From Epicoccum nigrum (Eukaryota; Ascomycota; Dothideomycetes; Pleosporales; Didymellaceae), in contig KZ107838.1 of assembly GCA_002116315.1 (NCBI GenBank), positions 2,100,576 to 2,164,575 on the forward strand: a stretch of DNA of 64,000 bases. The letters run 5' to 3'. Position 1 is the first letter of the stretch; each line of letters opens with the position of its first letter. Below the pieces are notes generated by a model, which was given only the letters and a program-made list of their open reading frames with translations, was not told where the DNA came from and made no database searches. This document shows positions 53,521-64,000 of the stretch, piece by piece. The position numbers and the translations under genes are program-made.

Positions 53521-54064
53521 CCCAGCCTCGACATTGCCAGAGAGAAGGAAATGATCCCCAAACACATATGGGGGTATTCACTTCCTCATCTCCACGCTTT
53601 TCGGATTTCTCCCTGTGTTCTGTCGTGGTTTAGTGATTGTATTTGAGTTCCGGTTTCGCCGACGCGGGGATGGATGTGTCACTTTGCATGCGCTCTCTGA
53701 TGTTCGTCCTCGACAAGGGGTTTGGGGTATCTTATAGCGTCATAATAGGGCTATGGGGTGTGTTGCGACTCGTCACAGTCGATTGGACATCGGGCACTTT
53801 TGGGGGATTCGATGGAGAATACGCAGTGGGGAGATGTAGCCGATGAAGGTTGTCGTCATCTCACAGACTTTTGGAATTGCCCATGACTTGGTAGTGCGAC
53901 CTGGGTTCTCCGGTTATAAGATGCAGCAAGTTTGATGTTGTTCAGATGGGTAAACGGCATGCTCGAGGTATTCGATCCAGATCCTTCAACTGCTCACGGC
54001 GGGTATGGACTCTACCCTCATCTCGACTCCTCCAAAATGCTTGCCTTCCGTTAACTGCCAAGTC

Positions 54065-56255
54065 TCACCCTGAGCTTGCGCCAAACCTCCCCTTCTCGAC
54101 CGCTGCCCCGACCAGCCCATCCCCAGTGATGACATTCGTCGCTGCAATTACTACCCTCCCCCCTCCTATTTGTCTCCCCACCCACCTCAACGCCGCAATC
54201 TCCGCCCTTGTCACGCCTCCCAAGAAGAACACCATCGTGGTCCCACTTCTCTCCCCACTTCCTCTCAGCACCTGCCTTGCCTTGAGTGCCCGCGCATCCA
54301 CATCCCCAGTTTGTGTCTCACTAAACGTCGCGCCGCGGATGTACTTGGCCGCATCGTCCCACAACCTCGTCCCAGCCGCAAGCGGATTGGACGCGTGCGG
54401 TGCGGCCCCAGCGCTCGCGGGGAGCGGTTTGATCGTATTCGCGAGCGCCGTCTTCGAGATGATGCTTTGCACGAGGCGCACGGAGAGGGGCGCGTAGCCA
54501 GAGAAGGTATAGGAAATGTCGTTGGGATCCGCTTCGTTGACCCCGTCGTCCCACAGCCGCAGCGTCTTGCGCAGAGGCGTGTAGTTGCTCACGCTCCCGG
54601 GTTTGACGGCAGACCCAGTGCCGCCGGCCAGCGTGGCGCCGCCACGGGGCGTCAGGAGGCTCATGGCTTCGAGAGACTGCAGAGTGAGCAGGTGCTGCGG
54701 CCCGTAGGCGCTTAGGATGGCGCGCTTAAAGGCGTCGAGGTCCTTTGCGCGAATGCCCGCATTGGTGGTGCTTTCGAGGCAGAGAAGGCGCAGAATTGTG
54801 GACAAGGGGGTACCGCGGTCGATCAGCTCGGTGATGAGGTCGTGTTGAGTCGACGGGTCGGCGCCCGATGTGAGGTTTTGTTGGACTTCGAGCGAACGCG
54901 TGAAAGTGTCTGTGCGGGTGGTTTTGAGGATTTCTTCCGCCAGCGAGGTGTGCAGCTTCAGGCTGGCTTGTTCGGCTTGGTATCCGGGGAGGCGGGCGAC
55001 GAAGTCGCGGAGCTCAGCGGTGGTTTTGGCGGCCAGGCTGTTGCGCTCCGTGCTGGATTGAAGGCGCCGTGCTACTTGGTTGAGGAGAGAGCCGACGATG
55101 GCAAAGTTGGCGTCGCCGAGGTCGCTGTACAGACTGTCTTTAGGATCAATTATGATTTTGCGCTTCATGCTGGTTGATGCGGAACCTGTCTGGCCTGGTT
55201 GCGGTGCCGCGCCACCAATGACTGAGGAATCGACCTCGGTCTGGTTGGCGGAGATGTTGAAAACTTCGTCAATAAGGCCCTCGTACGTCAGCTGCGTGAG
55301 AAGCGCGGTGGGGAAGTCCACCTCGCGATCGATGATGATCAGGTTGTCGACAGTTGTGCTAGGAGCGAGACCGAGGAACGACGGCCCCGTGGTGCTTGGA
55401 GCTTCGCCGGCCGTGACTTCGGAGCGCATCTTGATGAGAAGGTCTGCAAGGCGCTTGGCATTATCACCCTTGCCAACAATCCGTGGGAAGAGGCCGTACT
55501 TGCGTTGTTGGAGCATGAGCGCTTTGGCCGCCAGATATACTGAAGTTGGATCCTTGCGCTGGGATACGTTGGTTGGAGTTTTCAAGCACGCGATGGAAGA
55601 CTTACAAGATACAAATCAGACACCGTATCCTCTAACTCAAGAGACAGCACGTCGTCGGCCAGAGGCACAAAGTAGAGCGGCCATTCGCTCACACTCGCCT
55701 CCCCAAGCACACCCGCTTCCTCGAGCAGCTGATCGGAGACCAGCGTCCGCCTCGGGACCCAGAAGATGGAGAACTCGTGTTCGATCTCGCTTTCTCTGCG
55801 TATCCGTTTGATCTGTTCTGCATAGTGTTAGCCTCGGCCCCATTACTCCCATCGCCGCCATCGATACATCGTAAACTAGTAACTGGAAAGTGACAGGAAT
55901 TCCACATACCAGCGACCCTCACAACCGTCCTCGCCTTCTCTCCCCTCACCAGAAAAACCACATTCCGCTGACTCGCATCGACATTATCGTTCTCGAGGAA
56001 AAACGGCTTATCCACGCCGTATTCTTGCAGCGTCGAAAACTTAACAAGCAGATTCAATGGGCCTGCAAGCGCCTTCTCAAGAACCAAGTTCTTCTTTCCT
56101 CTGATCTAGAAGACTATATCAGCATGTTGCGTTTTCAACTTGATCGGTTCATGATTAGTTCAGTGGGTTGGACGCACACCCTCGAGTAGAAGAAGCAGAT
56201 CGCGCCGCGCTTTTTCGGCGATTTCGGCGCTGCTGAATGGCGTGGCGGGCGCCAT
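54065..56255 (-). CDS. vps33: Vacuolar sorting protein Vps33 (Sec1/Munc18 family)
   Basis: Vps33 is the SM-protein subunit of the HOPS and CORVET tethers and drives SNARE assembly at vacuole and endosome. Exons 56178-56255, 55910-56105, 55606-55817 and 54065-55558 are all GT-AG and in phase, giving 659 aa. Blocks are LLLLLEGIRGKKNLVLEK, LLVKFSTLQEYGVDKPFFLE, EFSIFWVPRRTLVSDQLLEE, EWPLYFVPLADDVLSLELED and DNLIIIDREVDFPTALLTQL. Further on is YEGLIDEVFNI, and the late conserved MVFFLGGVTRAEIAALRWV. The first intron must use GTGCGT and the TCTAG acceptor to give GIRGKKN; the nearer CAG acceptor breaks frame. Vta1 and PalC are close by. Confidence 0.95.
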
Positions 56256-56613
56256 GATCCAGGAGACTATGGTAAGCGATCGAGTGGTGTGTTTTATTGT
56301 TCAACCATGGTGATGGGGCGTTGCGAGGTCGTTGTTTGGTGATGCGTGTGTGGTTGGGGCTGGATGGACGTGCGCAGAAGCTAGTTGCCCAGATGGGCTA
56401 GGCGGTGCACGGCTGGGAATACTCAGACACGTCTGGAATATATAATGGGATGATAAGTAGGTTGCCTGGACTTGTGGAGGTCTCCGTCGCTATGCGAGAG
56501 TATATTTCGAAGAAAAGATATGGAAGACGTGATGACAATACATTCATGCTTGTGTATAAGATACGCTCGGACTATACTATGCAACAACCGATATATTTGC
56601 GGCTAACAAACAA
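56256..56613. other. Intergenic, no feature seen
   Basis: 358 bp between the vps33 start and the stop of the PDI-like gene. Confidence 0.5.
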
Positions 56614-58167
56614 CTAGAGCTCGTTGTGCGTGGGGGCCTCCTCAGGAATGTCCTCGATGTTGATCTGGACGGGCTCCTGCTCAGCGATCTTCTCCTCCAC
56701 AGGTTCCTGCGCACCGGACGCTACCAATGTTTCAGGCAACTTCTCCTTCTTGCCTTCACCCATGCGAATGGAATCGACCCACGCCTCCACATCCGCAGCA
56801 CCGAAGGTTGCACCGGGATACTTCTTGTACCAGGCACGCTTGCCGTGAGTTGCAACGAGGTGCAGGGTGTCGTCGGTTCCAAGGCTGAGCTCCGAACGAA
56901 GCGTGTCCGCGAGAGGGTTTGAAGGCGGGACACTCACGAAGGGGAACAAATTCTTGCCGTGCTTCTTGTGGATCGCACCCAGCGTAGTGATGACAGACAT
57001 GGCGGACATAGCGGCGTCAGAAGCGTCATCAGGAGGCAAGATGGCTAGGATGCAGGTCTTGGCTTGCGAGTTCAGACAGAGTGATTGGAGCTCAGCAGCG
57101 TCTGCTACGGAGGGAACAGAGGGCTTGACGTCGCCGACAGGCAGCTCCACTGGATCTGGGGTGTCCTCAGTCTTAATGTTTGGATCAGGAGACTCGGTCG
57201 CGGCGATGGGCTCCTCGACGGTCTCATCCGTGGCGGAGGCAGCTGCCGAAGACGAGTCGGCGGACTTGTGGGAAGCTGAGGCCTTGGCGAATTTGCTGGA
57301 GGACTTGGACTCCTTCTTACTGTCTTTCTTCACCTTTGGCTTCTTTGCCTTGGGAGATGGGCAATCCGGGTTCGGCGGGGCGACCTGAGTGAGGAACTTG
57401 ACCATAGCCTCCTTGTCGACCTTGCCCTCGTGCTTGATGGGGGCATCTGAACCAGCGGGAACCAGGATGAGAGAAGGGAACTCGGTGATGCCGTACTTGT
57501 CAACAGCAGCCTTCTCCGACTTTTTGACCTGAGCCACAGAGACGATGCCGGCAAAGTCAATGGCAAGGGCCTTCATGGTGGCGCTGACGACACCCTTCTC
57601 GCTGAAGAGAATAGCCTTGGCGGTGTCCTTGTTTCCCTCCAGCCACTCATCCAGGTTCTTGTCGGTGACCTTCTTGACAATGTTGGGGACTTTGTCCTTG
57701 ACTGCCTCCACAATGCCCTTGGCGGTGCGCGGTCCCTCGTAGGCGTCGACAATGGGTCGTCCTGGCTTCTTGCCCGGTCGTACGATCTTCAAGGTAGGGA
57801 AGCCCTGGACACCCATCTGCCCACAGAAGGGCTTGTTCATCTCCTCATCGCAGTTGACGGCGGCGACCTTGGCGATGCCGGCGAGGGACTGGGCGGCCTT
57901 TTCGTAGGCGGGCTTGAGGTTCTTGCAGTGGCCACACCACGGCGCGTAGAACTCGACGATCTAGCTAAGGATTAGCTCAAGAAGGCACCTAGGCAGATGC
58001 TCGCGCAGCATGCAACGCACCGAGGTGTAGTTGGACTTGGCGATTAACCGGTCGTAGTCGGTGCCGGCAAGGTTGAGGACGCCCGACTTCTTGCTGTACA
58101 TGCTCTCGGCCTGCGCATTGATGGCCAGCGCGGCCGTGGCGGCGAGGTAGGTCGACAGGCGGACCAT
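56614..58167 (-). CDS. Protein disulphide isomerase-like ER protein (single active thioredoxin domain, HNEL tail)
   Basis: Exons 58021-58167 and 56614-57960 around a 60-bp intron give 497 aa. A signal peptide (MVRLSTYLAATAALAINAQA) precedes a thioredoxin domain with the active site YAPWCGHCKNLKPAYEKAAQ (Cys58/Cys61) and the cis-Pro region GVQGFPTLKIVRPG. A second thioredoxin-like domain lacks CxxC (VAQVKKSEKAAVDKYGITEF, FPSLILVPAG). A Lys-rich then acidic low-complexity linker follows. A third segment (CLNSQAKTCILAILPPDDAS) also looks like a redox-inactive thioredoxin fold. The protein ends HNEL, a retention signal of the H/K-D/N-E-L type. This resembles the fungal Mpd1/PDIA6-like group. It should help disulphide formation in the ER. 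Confidence 0.9.
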
Positions 58168-58673
58168 GGCTGTATAGGAGAAAGATTGTGGGTTCGTAGA
58201 TGGAAAGAGTGTCAGCAGCCAGTGCTTATATTGCGACACTGCTCTTACATGGCCTGGTTAAATGCAAGTTGTCCTCTCGGGTGCTGTAGCTGAAGCTCGG
58301 AAACAGCTGCCCATAGCTCGAATGCGGGGCGGGCAGGGAAAGCCGCAGATAATAGGCTACCTACGAAGTACTTCACATGGCGATTGCTCCACAATCACAG
58401 CTTAGAATCAAACCCTGGAGACTACAAGTAGAAACAGCTAGTTTTTCTTACCTGCTGCTTTGTTTGTAGCCCTTTAACAGAGTATAGGTTTATAGATTTC
58501 TTCGCCGAGGTCATATCTGCGGGTATTTTTGAGTAGGGGTCCTGCCGCTGCCTATGACCACATACCAGTAGTCTACTGTCTACTGTCTACTGCGCGTCTC
58601 AGTATCGGGGAGCTGCGAGTCAACCTCACCTAGCCAATCCCTCACCTACTCACTCTCCACATTGCAGCCCACC
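58168..58673. promoter_or_regulatory. Divergent promoter region PDI/vta1
   Basis: 506 bp between divergent starts. A short direct repeat TCTACTGTC occurs at about 58570-58590. No ER-stress element is clear. Confidence 0.4.
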
Positions 58674-60104
58674 ATGGCCGATGCAGTACCCGCAAAGCTC
58701 AAGCCGCTGCAGCTTGCGCCCTTTGCAAAGCGAGCGGCGCAGCTCGAGCGCTTCAAGCCCATCATCACCTACTGGCGTAAGTATCTACAGTAGACACAGG
58801 CGCAACACCAGGCGCAGACACGGCAGCTGCACAAGCTAACAGTAGCACCAGTACGCTTCCACATCGTGCAGAAGATCATCGGTGCTGGACTGCACTCGGC
58901 CGACGCAGAATGCACCGCCTATACGACCGACCTGATGGAGAAGCTGGAGCAGACCAAGGCGGACATGCCTGGCGAAGACGCCTTGCTGGACGACCTGGCC
59001 GCGAGCGCCTACTGTGAACAGTTTGCTCTGCAGACCTTTGGAAAAGGCGATAAGGATATGACGGAGAACAAGGTCACAGCCACCACGGCCGACACACTCA
59101 TGGCTGCATCGACCTTCCTCGATATCCTGGGCATCTGGAAGAAAGACGACCCTGAGATCGCGTCCAAGACCAAGTACGCCAAGTACCACGCCCTGCGCAT
59201 CATCAAGGCCATCAAGGCTGGCGAAGACCCCAACGCTACCAACCCCGTGCAGGAGCAGCAGCAGCAGCCACCCACCCCGCCTCTGCTTGACCCCACCGAT
59301 CCAGAGGTCCAGAGCATCAACCAGGCTGCCTCGCAACCACAGCCACCTGCCACCAACCCGTATCAAGCCTATGTCGAACCAGCGCCCAACACGGAAACAC
59401 AGCCGTCGCCGACCTTCTCAGCGCCAAAGGTCTCGCCTCCGCCGAACCTGCCCACAGTGCCTTCTGGATACACAGCGAACGCGCATGACGATGTGTCTCC
59501 CATCTCACAGCCGGCACCCTCTCGCCAGGGGTCTGTTGTGTCAGTTGGCGGGGGGTACTTTCCCAGGACAGATGCACCACCGACCTTTACTTCGGACAAT
59601 ACTGCCCCCAGTCTGCCGACAGCACCCTCAACTGGTGGCAATCCCTTGACAGCCTCCCTGGGAGGTCCAGACGGAACTGGAACACCAGGCGCGACACCGC
59701 CACACCCAGCACCATCTGACCCAGCCTCGTTTTACCAGAATCCTGCATCGCCTCCTGCGGTTGTGCAGCCACCGCAGGCTTCTCCTCTCAACCCGTATGC
59801 GTCTCCCCCTCAGCAACCACAGCAACACTTCCAGACTCCATCGCCTCAACCCCCTCAACAACCGTACCACATGCCACAGACGGTTGCTCCCTCTCAACAG
59901 TACTCGTCTGCGCCACGTCAGCCAGCCGCACTGCAGCCACCACCGCCATCATCATCTTCGCAGGGTCCGTTCAGGGACGATGAGGAATCCATCAGGCAGG
60001 CACAGAAGCATGCCAAGTGGGCTATCTCGGCGTTGAATTTTGACGATGCCACAACTGCAGTCAAGGAACTGCGGATCGCTCTTCAAGCGTTGGGCGCACA
60101 TTGA
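58674..60104 (+). CDS. vta1: Vta1/LIP5, activator of the Vps4 ATPase
   Basis: Vta1 stimulates Vps4 to disassemble ESCRT-III in multivesicular-body sorting. Exon 1 (58674-58776) and exon 2 (58852-60104) give 451 aa. The N-terminal MIT-like helices read LAPFAKRAAQLERFKPIITYW, then HIVQKIIGAGLHSADAECTA, FALQTFGKGDKDMTENKVT and TFLDILGIWKKDDPEIASKT. The middle is a long Pro/Gln/Ser-rich disordered linker (over 200 residues). The C-terminal Vps4-binding helices are IRQAQKHAKWAISALNFDD and AVKELRIALQALGAH. Fungal Vta1 proteins commonly have such extended linkers. The gene is divergent from the PDI-like gene. Confidence 0.95.
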
Positions 60105-62766
60105 ACATAATTCTTCTTGGCGGATCTGTTTTTAGAACCGAGCGTCCCTCGCTATTGAATAGAGGTGGAGCGAATTGGTCTGCTGTATACCCCTGATGTC
60201 GTATAGAAAAATATTCCCACTGTACCTTACCAACTTTAGGCATACACTGCACCTATGAGGAATACAATCCAGAAATGGTAGAAAGAAAAAGCAGCTGATT
60301 GACATTGAAGTCATCTTAAATCTAATTCTCAACTGTCTAGTACCTGCCAATTAGACTTGAGTCCTCCGACTGGAACTACGTCTATTTTCTCGCAGCGCAG
60401 TCGGCGTCCACTTGACCATGACAGGGTGCAGTAAGCTTCAACACGAGCAGGATTCGCAGCATGGGGAACTCGGGGTGACGTGTGCCTCCCCGACTCGTAA
60501 CGTGGCATTCGAGGGACTGTGTGCCCTCGGTGACAGTCCGGCTCGATCGGATCACAGTCGCACTGACAGATCTTACAGCGACACCTTGCCGCAACTGACT
60601 AGACACTGAGCACTCGGAAGGATTCAGTAGAGAGAGAGAAAAAATGATAACGTGGCCAGTAAATATTGTATCTATCTTAGAGATATTTTGGTTGTCTGGT
60701 GCGCGTCAATTATACCTAAAGTACTCCTCCTGGCTTCCGCTATTCTTGCAGAGTGCCTAATGTCCAGTTGGCTGTGATAAGGTGCTGTACCTACTCTCGA
60801 AAGTACGAAGGAGATAGTACCAAGTGATCTGTGCGGCTGATCATGGATACACTTGCGTGACTAAATCCTGGCTCCTTCGTACAGCAAAGACACAGCAGGG
60901 CCACCGCAGAGGACACGGCGACGCAGAGACACGGCAAAGACAATGCACCCCTCTCGCGCCGCCCCACGGACAATGTCCTTCGTACACCGATCTAGACGCC
61001 TGCCTGCAGGAACCTTACCGGCAAGACCTGCAGGTGCCGAGAGAACGGTAAGATTCAACAGTCGCTCGACGAATCTCAGAATTCTCTGCTTCGGCGTCTT
61101 GTTCTTCTTGGCTACTGCGTGTGCAAATTACAGGGCGTGACGACGCTTGCGAAGACAGCCAACGGCCTTTTGGTGCCTGGCAAAGCTAGCAACGATCTGG
61201 AACGGCACAGCGAACTAGTTGCCGGTGGATCTCCACTGAGGATGGGATGGTGGGTGGGGAAGGCCGGTAGGGTGGCAGGTGGGTGGCAGGTGGGTGGCTC
61301 GCGATGACGAGCTTGGGGTGGGTGATGGGTGCCGAAGGCCTACCTACCGGGAGGGCCGCCGAAGACCCAACACACAAGCCGAAGGTAGTACGGAGTACAA
61401 GTGCGATCGAAGCGAGCGATGGTATAAAATAAAGAGGCAGGGGCTTTTGTGGCGGGCTGTTGTACTGCGACAGGTAGAGCGGGCTGGGCAGACTGTGTTC
61501 GGGGTGTTGGTGTGTCGCTTTTGCTTTGTGGGTGTGCGATGAAACGACACCGAACACTACCAATCTTTTCGAAAACCCAGTCTGACCTGACAGCACGACC
61601 ACGAGAGCAGTATGCTAGTAAGATCACTGTCATACTGCGGAGACAGATGATCTACAGTTTGGCTTATTCATAATTTGTTTTCCGAAAACGTTGCTGTGTA
61701 ACTTTGTTACTATGCGTCACAGCACTGTCATGGTTGGGGATCGGGAGTACGACAAACTCATTTGAGTCGATCGGACATAACAGCACAACCTCAACAGCAG
61801 TTTACTTGTAAGGATGATAGAACATAGCAAAGAAGCACCTCTATCACTGGGTCTCTACAACCGTTGTAATGATACTGCAAAACAGTCGTCGTACACACTT
61901 CAGAGTTACTTGTCCAAGAATCGCGCTGCTTGCCAGCAAAACCTGCAGACGCCAAAGCAGAGAATTCTGTGACCCAGCAAGATTATGGGGCGTGACGAGC
62001 GAGGCAGCCAACAGCCGTCTGGTACCTGGCGAAGCTAGCCCACGCGCGCGGAATGTCAGCGAAGATCCACCGGCAGCTAGTGCCCCTGTGCCGGACCAGA
62101 TCATGACCACCACCTCATAACTCGGTCTGGGCAAAGCCACTGCGCAGGAAGGTTTCGCGCGTATTGTGCAGTCGCACAGCTTCGAGTGCCGTGTCTTGCA
62201 CTGACGACGACAGGCATGCGAGTGTACGGACAGGCGCCAGTCCGTGGTTCGCGCACCTCGATGCGATAATGGACTTTGCGCTGCAAAGGCCGCGCGTGAA
62301 CGCCGAGTCGTTCCTGAGAAACGGGCGTGTTCCTGCATGCAAGAGTTGAAAATCAGCCAATCCGAAGACTGGGACTGGAAAAACCCCTCATGCTACTGCG
62401 GACATGGCTGCACCAACAGTCGCTCGCGAAACTGCAGTTGAGTGTCATGCATGGCCGGACTTTGCACGTCTGCCCTCGAAACACGACGCAAGCCGCCGAT
62501 GGCTTACGCCAACTGACGCCAACACTCCGCCCGGACAACGTGGAAGAGCTGGACCTGCGGGCCGTGCTTTCATCTCCGCTTTTGAAAGAAGTATATATGA
62601 ACAATGTGGGCGCACTATGAATGTGCAGAACAAACAAAGACAGTCTTTTGTCACCACATTCACTCTCTTTAAACACACCCTCAGCAGTGCTGCACTCTTT
62701 TTAGCACTTTACACACTCTCTACAAAACACTCTCTACAAAACACTCTTTACAAAACAAAAACGATC
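60105..62766. other. 2.7-kb gene-free stretch with diverged repeat segments
   Basis: No convincing gene on either strand. Segments at about 61133-61196 and 61987-62045 are direct, diverged copies (shared GGGCGTGACGA, CAGCCAAC, TGG(T)(G/A)CCTGGC, AAGCTAGC). Short inverted matches lie around them: CAGAATTCTCTGC at 61074 against GCAGAGAATTCTG at 61957, and ACTAGTTGCCGGTGGATC near 61214 against GATCCACCGGCAGCTAGT near 62064. The last few hundred bases are the likely promoter of the glucanase gene, including three CTCTCTACAAAACA-type repeats at about 62716-62756. Confidence 0.5.
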
Positions 62767-63644
62767 ATGTCTATCAAGTCCACACTCTTTATGGGCCTGG
62801 CTGCCCTGGGCGCCTTCACTGATGCCGCCCCAACCAAGCGAGCCTCCGCCGGCAAGCGTGGTATTGCTTTCCCCAAGCAGAACAACGGCGTCGCGGGCTC
62901 GCAATACACCAAGCTGTTCAAGGGCCACGACCAGATCACGTGGATGTACGACTGGGAGGCCGTCATCGACGGCACCCCTGTCGAGGGCCTCGAATATGTG
63001 CCTCTCCTGCACTCCAACCAGGACTGGTGCACATCTGGCTGGGCCAATAACGTCGCCAACGCAAAGAAGAACTACAAGGTCTCACACGTGCTGTCTTTCA
63101 ACGAGCCGGACCAGTGCGGGTACGTCTCCCCCCTCCATCATTCAAAATTGAGAACAACAAGCTAACACGATATAGTGGCGGTGGCTCCTGCATGTCCGTC
63201 GACGATGCCGTCAAAGCCCACAAGCAGTACGTTCAGCCGCTCGCAGGTGACCTGAAGATCGGTTCCCCAGCTGTGACCAACGGCGACGGCGCCGACAAGG
63301 GCATCAACTGGCTGAAGCAGTTCATGTCCGGCTGCGCCGACTGCCAGATCGACTACGTCGTCGCGCACTACTACGCTTGGGACAAGGCCCAAGACTTCAA
63401 GGACTACCTTGAGACCTTCCACAAGACATTCAACAAGCCCGTCTGGGTCACTGAGTTCGGCGTCACTGAGGGCGATGCGCCTGCTTTCCTCAAGGAGGTC
63501 ATGCCCTGGATGGACAAGCAGGACTGGATCGAGCGCTATGCGTGGCACATGGCTGCCCCTACCACCGGCGAGGGGGGTCTGAAGTTCCTCGTCAACGAGG
63601 CTGGTAACGCGCTCAACGATGTTGGTCAGGCATTCGCCTCGTAG
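62767..63644 (+). CDS. Secreted glycoside hydrolase family 128 beta-1,3-glucanase
   Basis: Exon 1 (62767-63119) and exon 2 (63176-63644) give 273 aa. A signal peptide and short pro-sequence (MSIKSTLFMGLAALGAFTDA, then APTKR) precede a TIM-barrel glycosidase of the Asl1/GH128 type. Landmarks are KRGIAFPKQ, ITWMYDWEA, YVPLLHSNQDW and SHVLSFNEPDQCG, with the acid/base Glu near 113. Then come QIDYVVAHYYAW and PVWVTEFGV, with the nucleophile Glu near 210. Conserved Cys pairs (CMS, CADC) fit an extracellular enzyme. GH128 enzymes cut beta-1,3-glucan, so wall remodelling or glucan degradation is likely. No GPI signal or carbohydrate-binding module is present. Confidence 0.93.
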
Positions 63645-64000
63645 ATGATGGCGGCCAGCAAGTGCGCGTGGCGTATAGGTCGTCCGCCCACTGCTTGTTT
63701 TATTCGCTTCTTGGGTGCTGGTGCTGCGAAGCGGGTGGTGTGAGCTAGGCTCGCCCCGTTGTTTGCGACTTTGATTTTTCGCTTCTTGGATACCCGGTTA
63801 TAGATGCTTTCGACCCTTCTTTGCAATGAATCAAAGTAAACAAATATTTCACACATCTTTCTGCCTTTGTCTCTTGCGCCTTTGTCTAACCCTGTTGGCT
63901 TTTTCCGTGGACAGAGGCATCATATGTTTTACTGTCGCTTAGCACAAAGTCGAGATCACCGCCGACACCAACCACCCATTTCTCTACTTCAGCATATAAA
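63645..64000. other. 3' flank of the glucanase gene, no feature seen
   Basis: 356 bp to the window end with no recognisable feature. Confidence 0.5.

Noticed and set aside
56101..56177. CAG acceptor nearer to exon 2 of vps33
   Set aside because: Using it breaks phase. The TCTAG acceptor 5 nt upstream gives the conserved LLEGIRGKKNLV.
60943..61140. 65-codon frame with a hydrophobic C-terminal segment
   Set aside because: It lies in repeat-bearing gene-free DNA, lacks a conserved counterpart and has no splice partner.

Overview
This is nuclear DNA of a filamentous ascomycete (Pezizomycotina; probably a Dothideomycete, though the class is an inference). The genes carry short GT-AG introns, mostly 45-75 bp. 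The protein set is typical of moulds: a PIR/GPI wall protein, PalC, a Tos1-type wall protein, a GH128 glucanase, Pex13 and CSN4. I rebuilt exon structures by hand from splice consensus, phase and protein-family continuity. Coordinates are CDS extents, from start codon to stop codon, introns included.

Layout. 0-2.5 kb: the 3' end of a wall-protein gene, then low-complexity DNA with a scaffold gap. 2.5-16.7 kb: housekeeping genes noc4, atp4, tfg2 and csn4, mixed with an acyltransferase, a GT34 glycosyltransferase, an APH-type kinase and a flavin monooxygenase. 17-25.3 kb: a sparser, accessory-looking stretch with an asparagine-synthetase paralogue, two 2EXR/F-box-like proteins, a 66-residue Cys-rich protein and an iron-type alcohol dehydrogenase. 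25.8-31.3 kb: mitochondrial SCOT and two unrecognised proteins. 31.7-33.7 kb: two tRNA genes about 1.7 kb apart in gene-free DNA. 34-48.2 kb: an amino-acid/GABA permease, palC, a complex I subunit, sdc1, rps13, a Tos1-like protein, pex13 and a UBE2W-type E2. 48.8-52.1 kb: the ribosome-associated Hsp70 Ssb. 52.1-54 kb: a second poly-C/gap region. 54-60.1 kb: vps33, a PDI-like protein and vta1. 60.1-64 kb: a repeat-bearing gene-free stretch and a GH128 enzyme.

Functional links are loose, as expected for a fungal chromosome. PalC, Vps33 and Vta1 all act in endosome/ESCRT/vacuole biology and lie within 23 kb. Atp4, SCOT and the complex I subunit are mitochondrial. Noc4, RpS13 and Ssb serve ribosome production and function.

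The most unusual signal is the tRNA-Pro(AGG) gene at 31795-31930. Its D-arm is interrupted by a 52-nt segment with every sequence mark of a spliceosomal intron (GTAAGT, CTAAC, AG). It also has an ordinary 12-nt tRNA intron after position 37. Other points to check are a one-base surplus in the Ssb reading frame beside an oversized, repeat-filled intron, an in-frame TAG in the Tos1-like gene, a GC-AG intron, an 11-12-nt microexon in each of two genes, and poly-C tracts at both gaps that suggest assembly artefacts.
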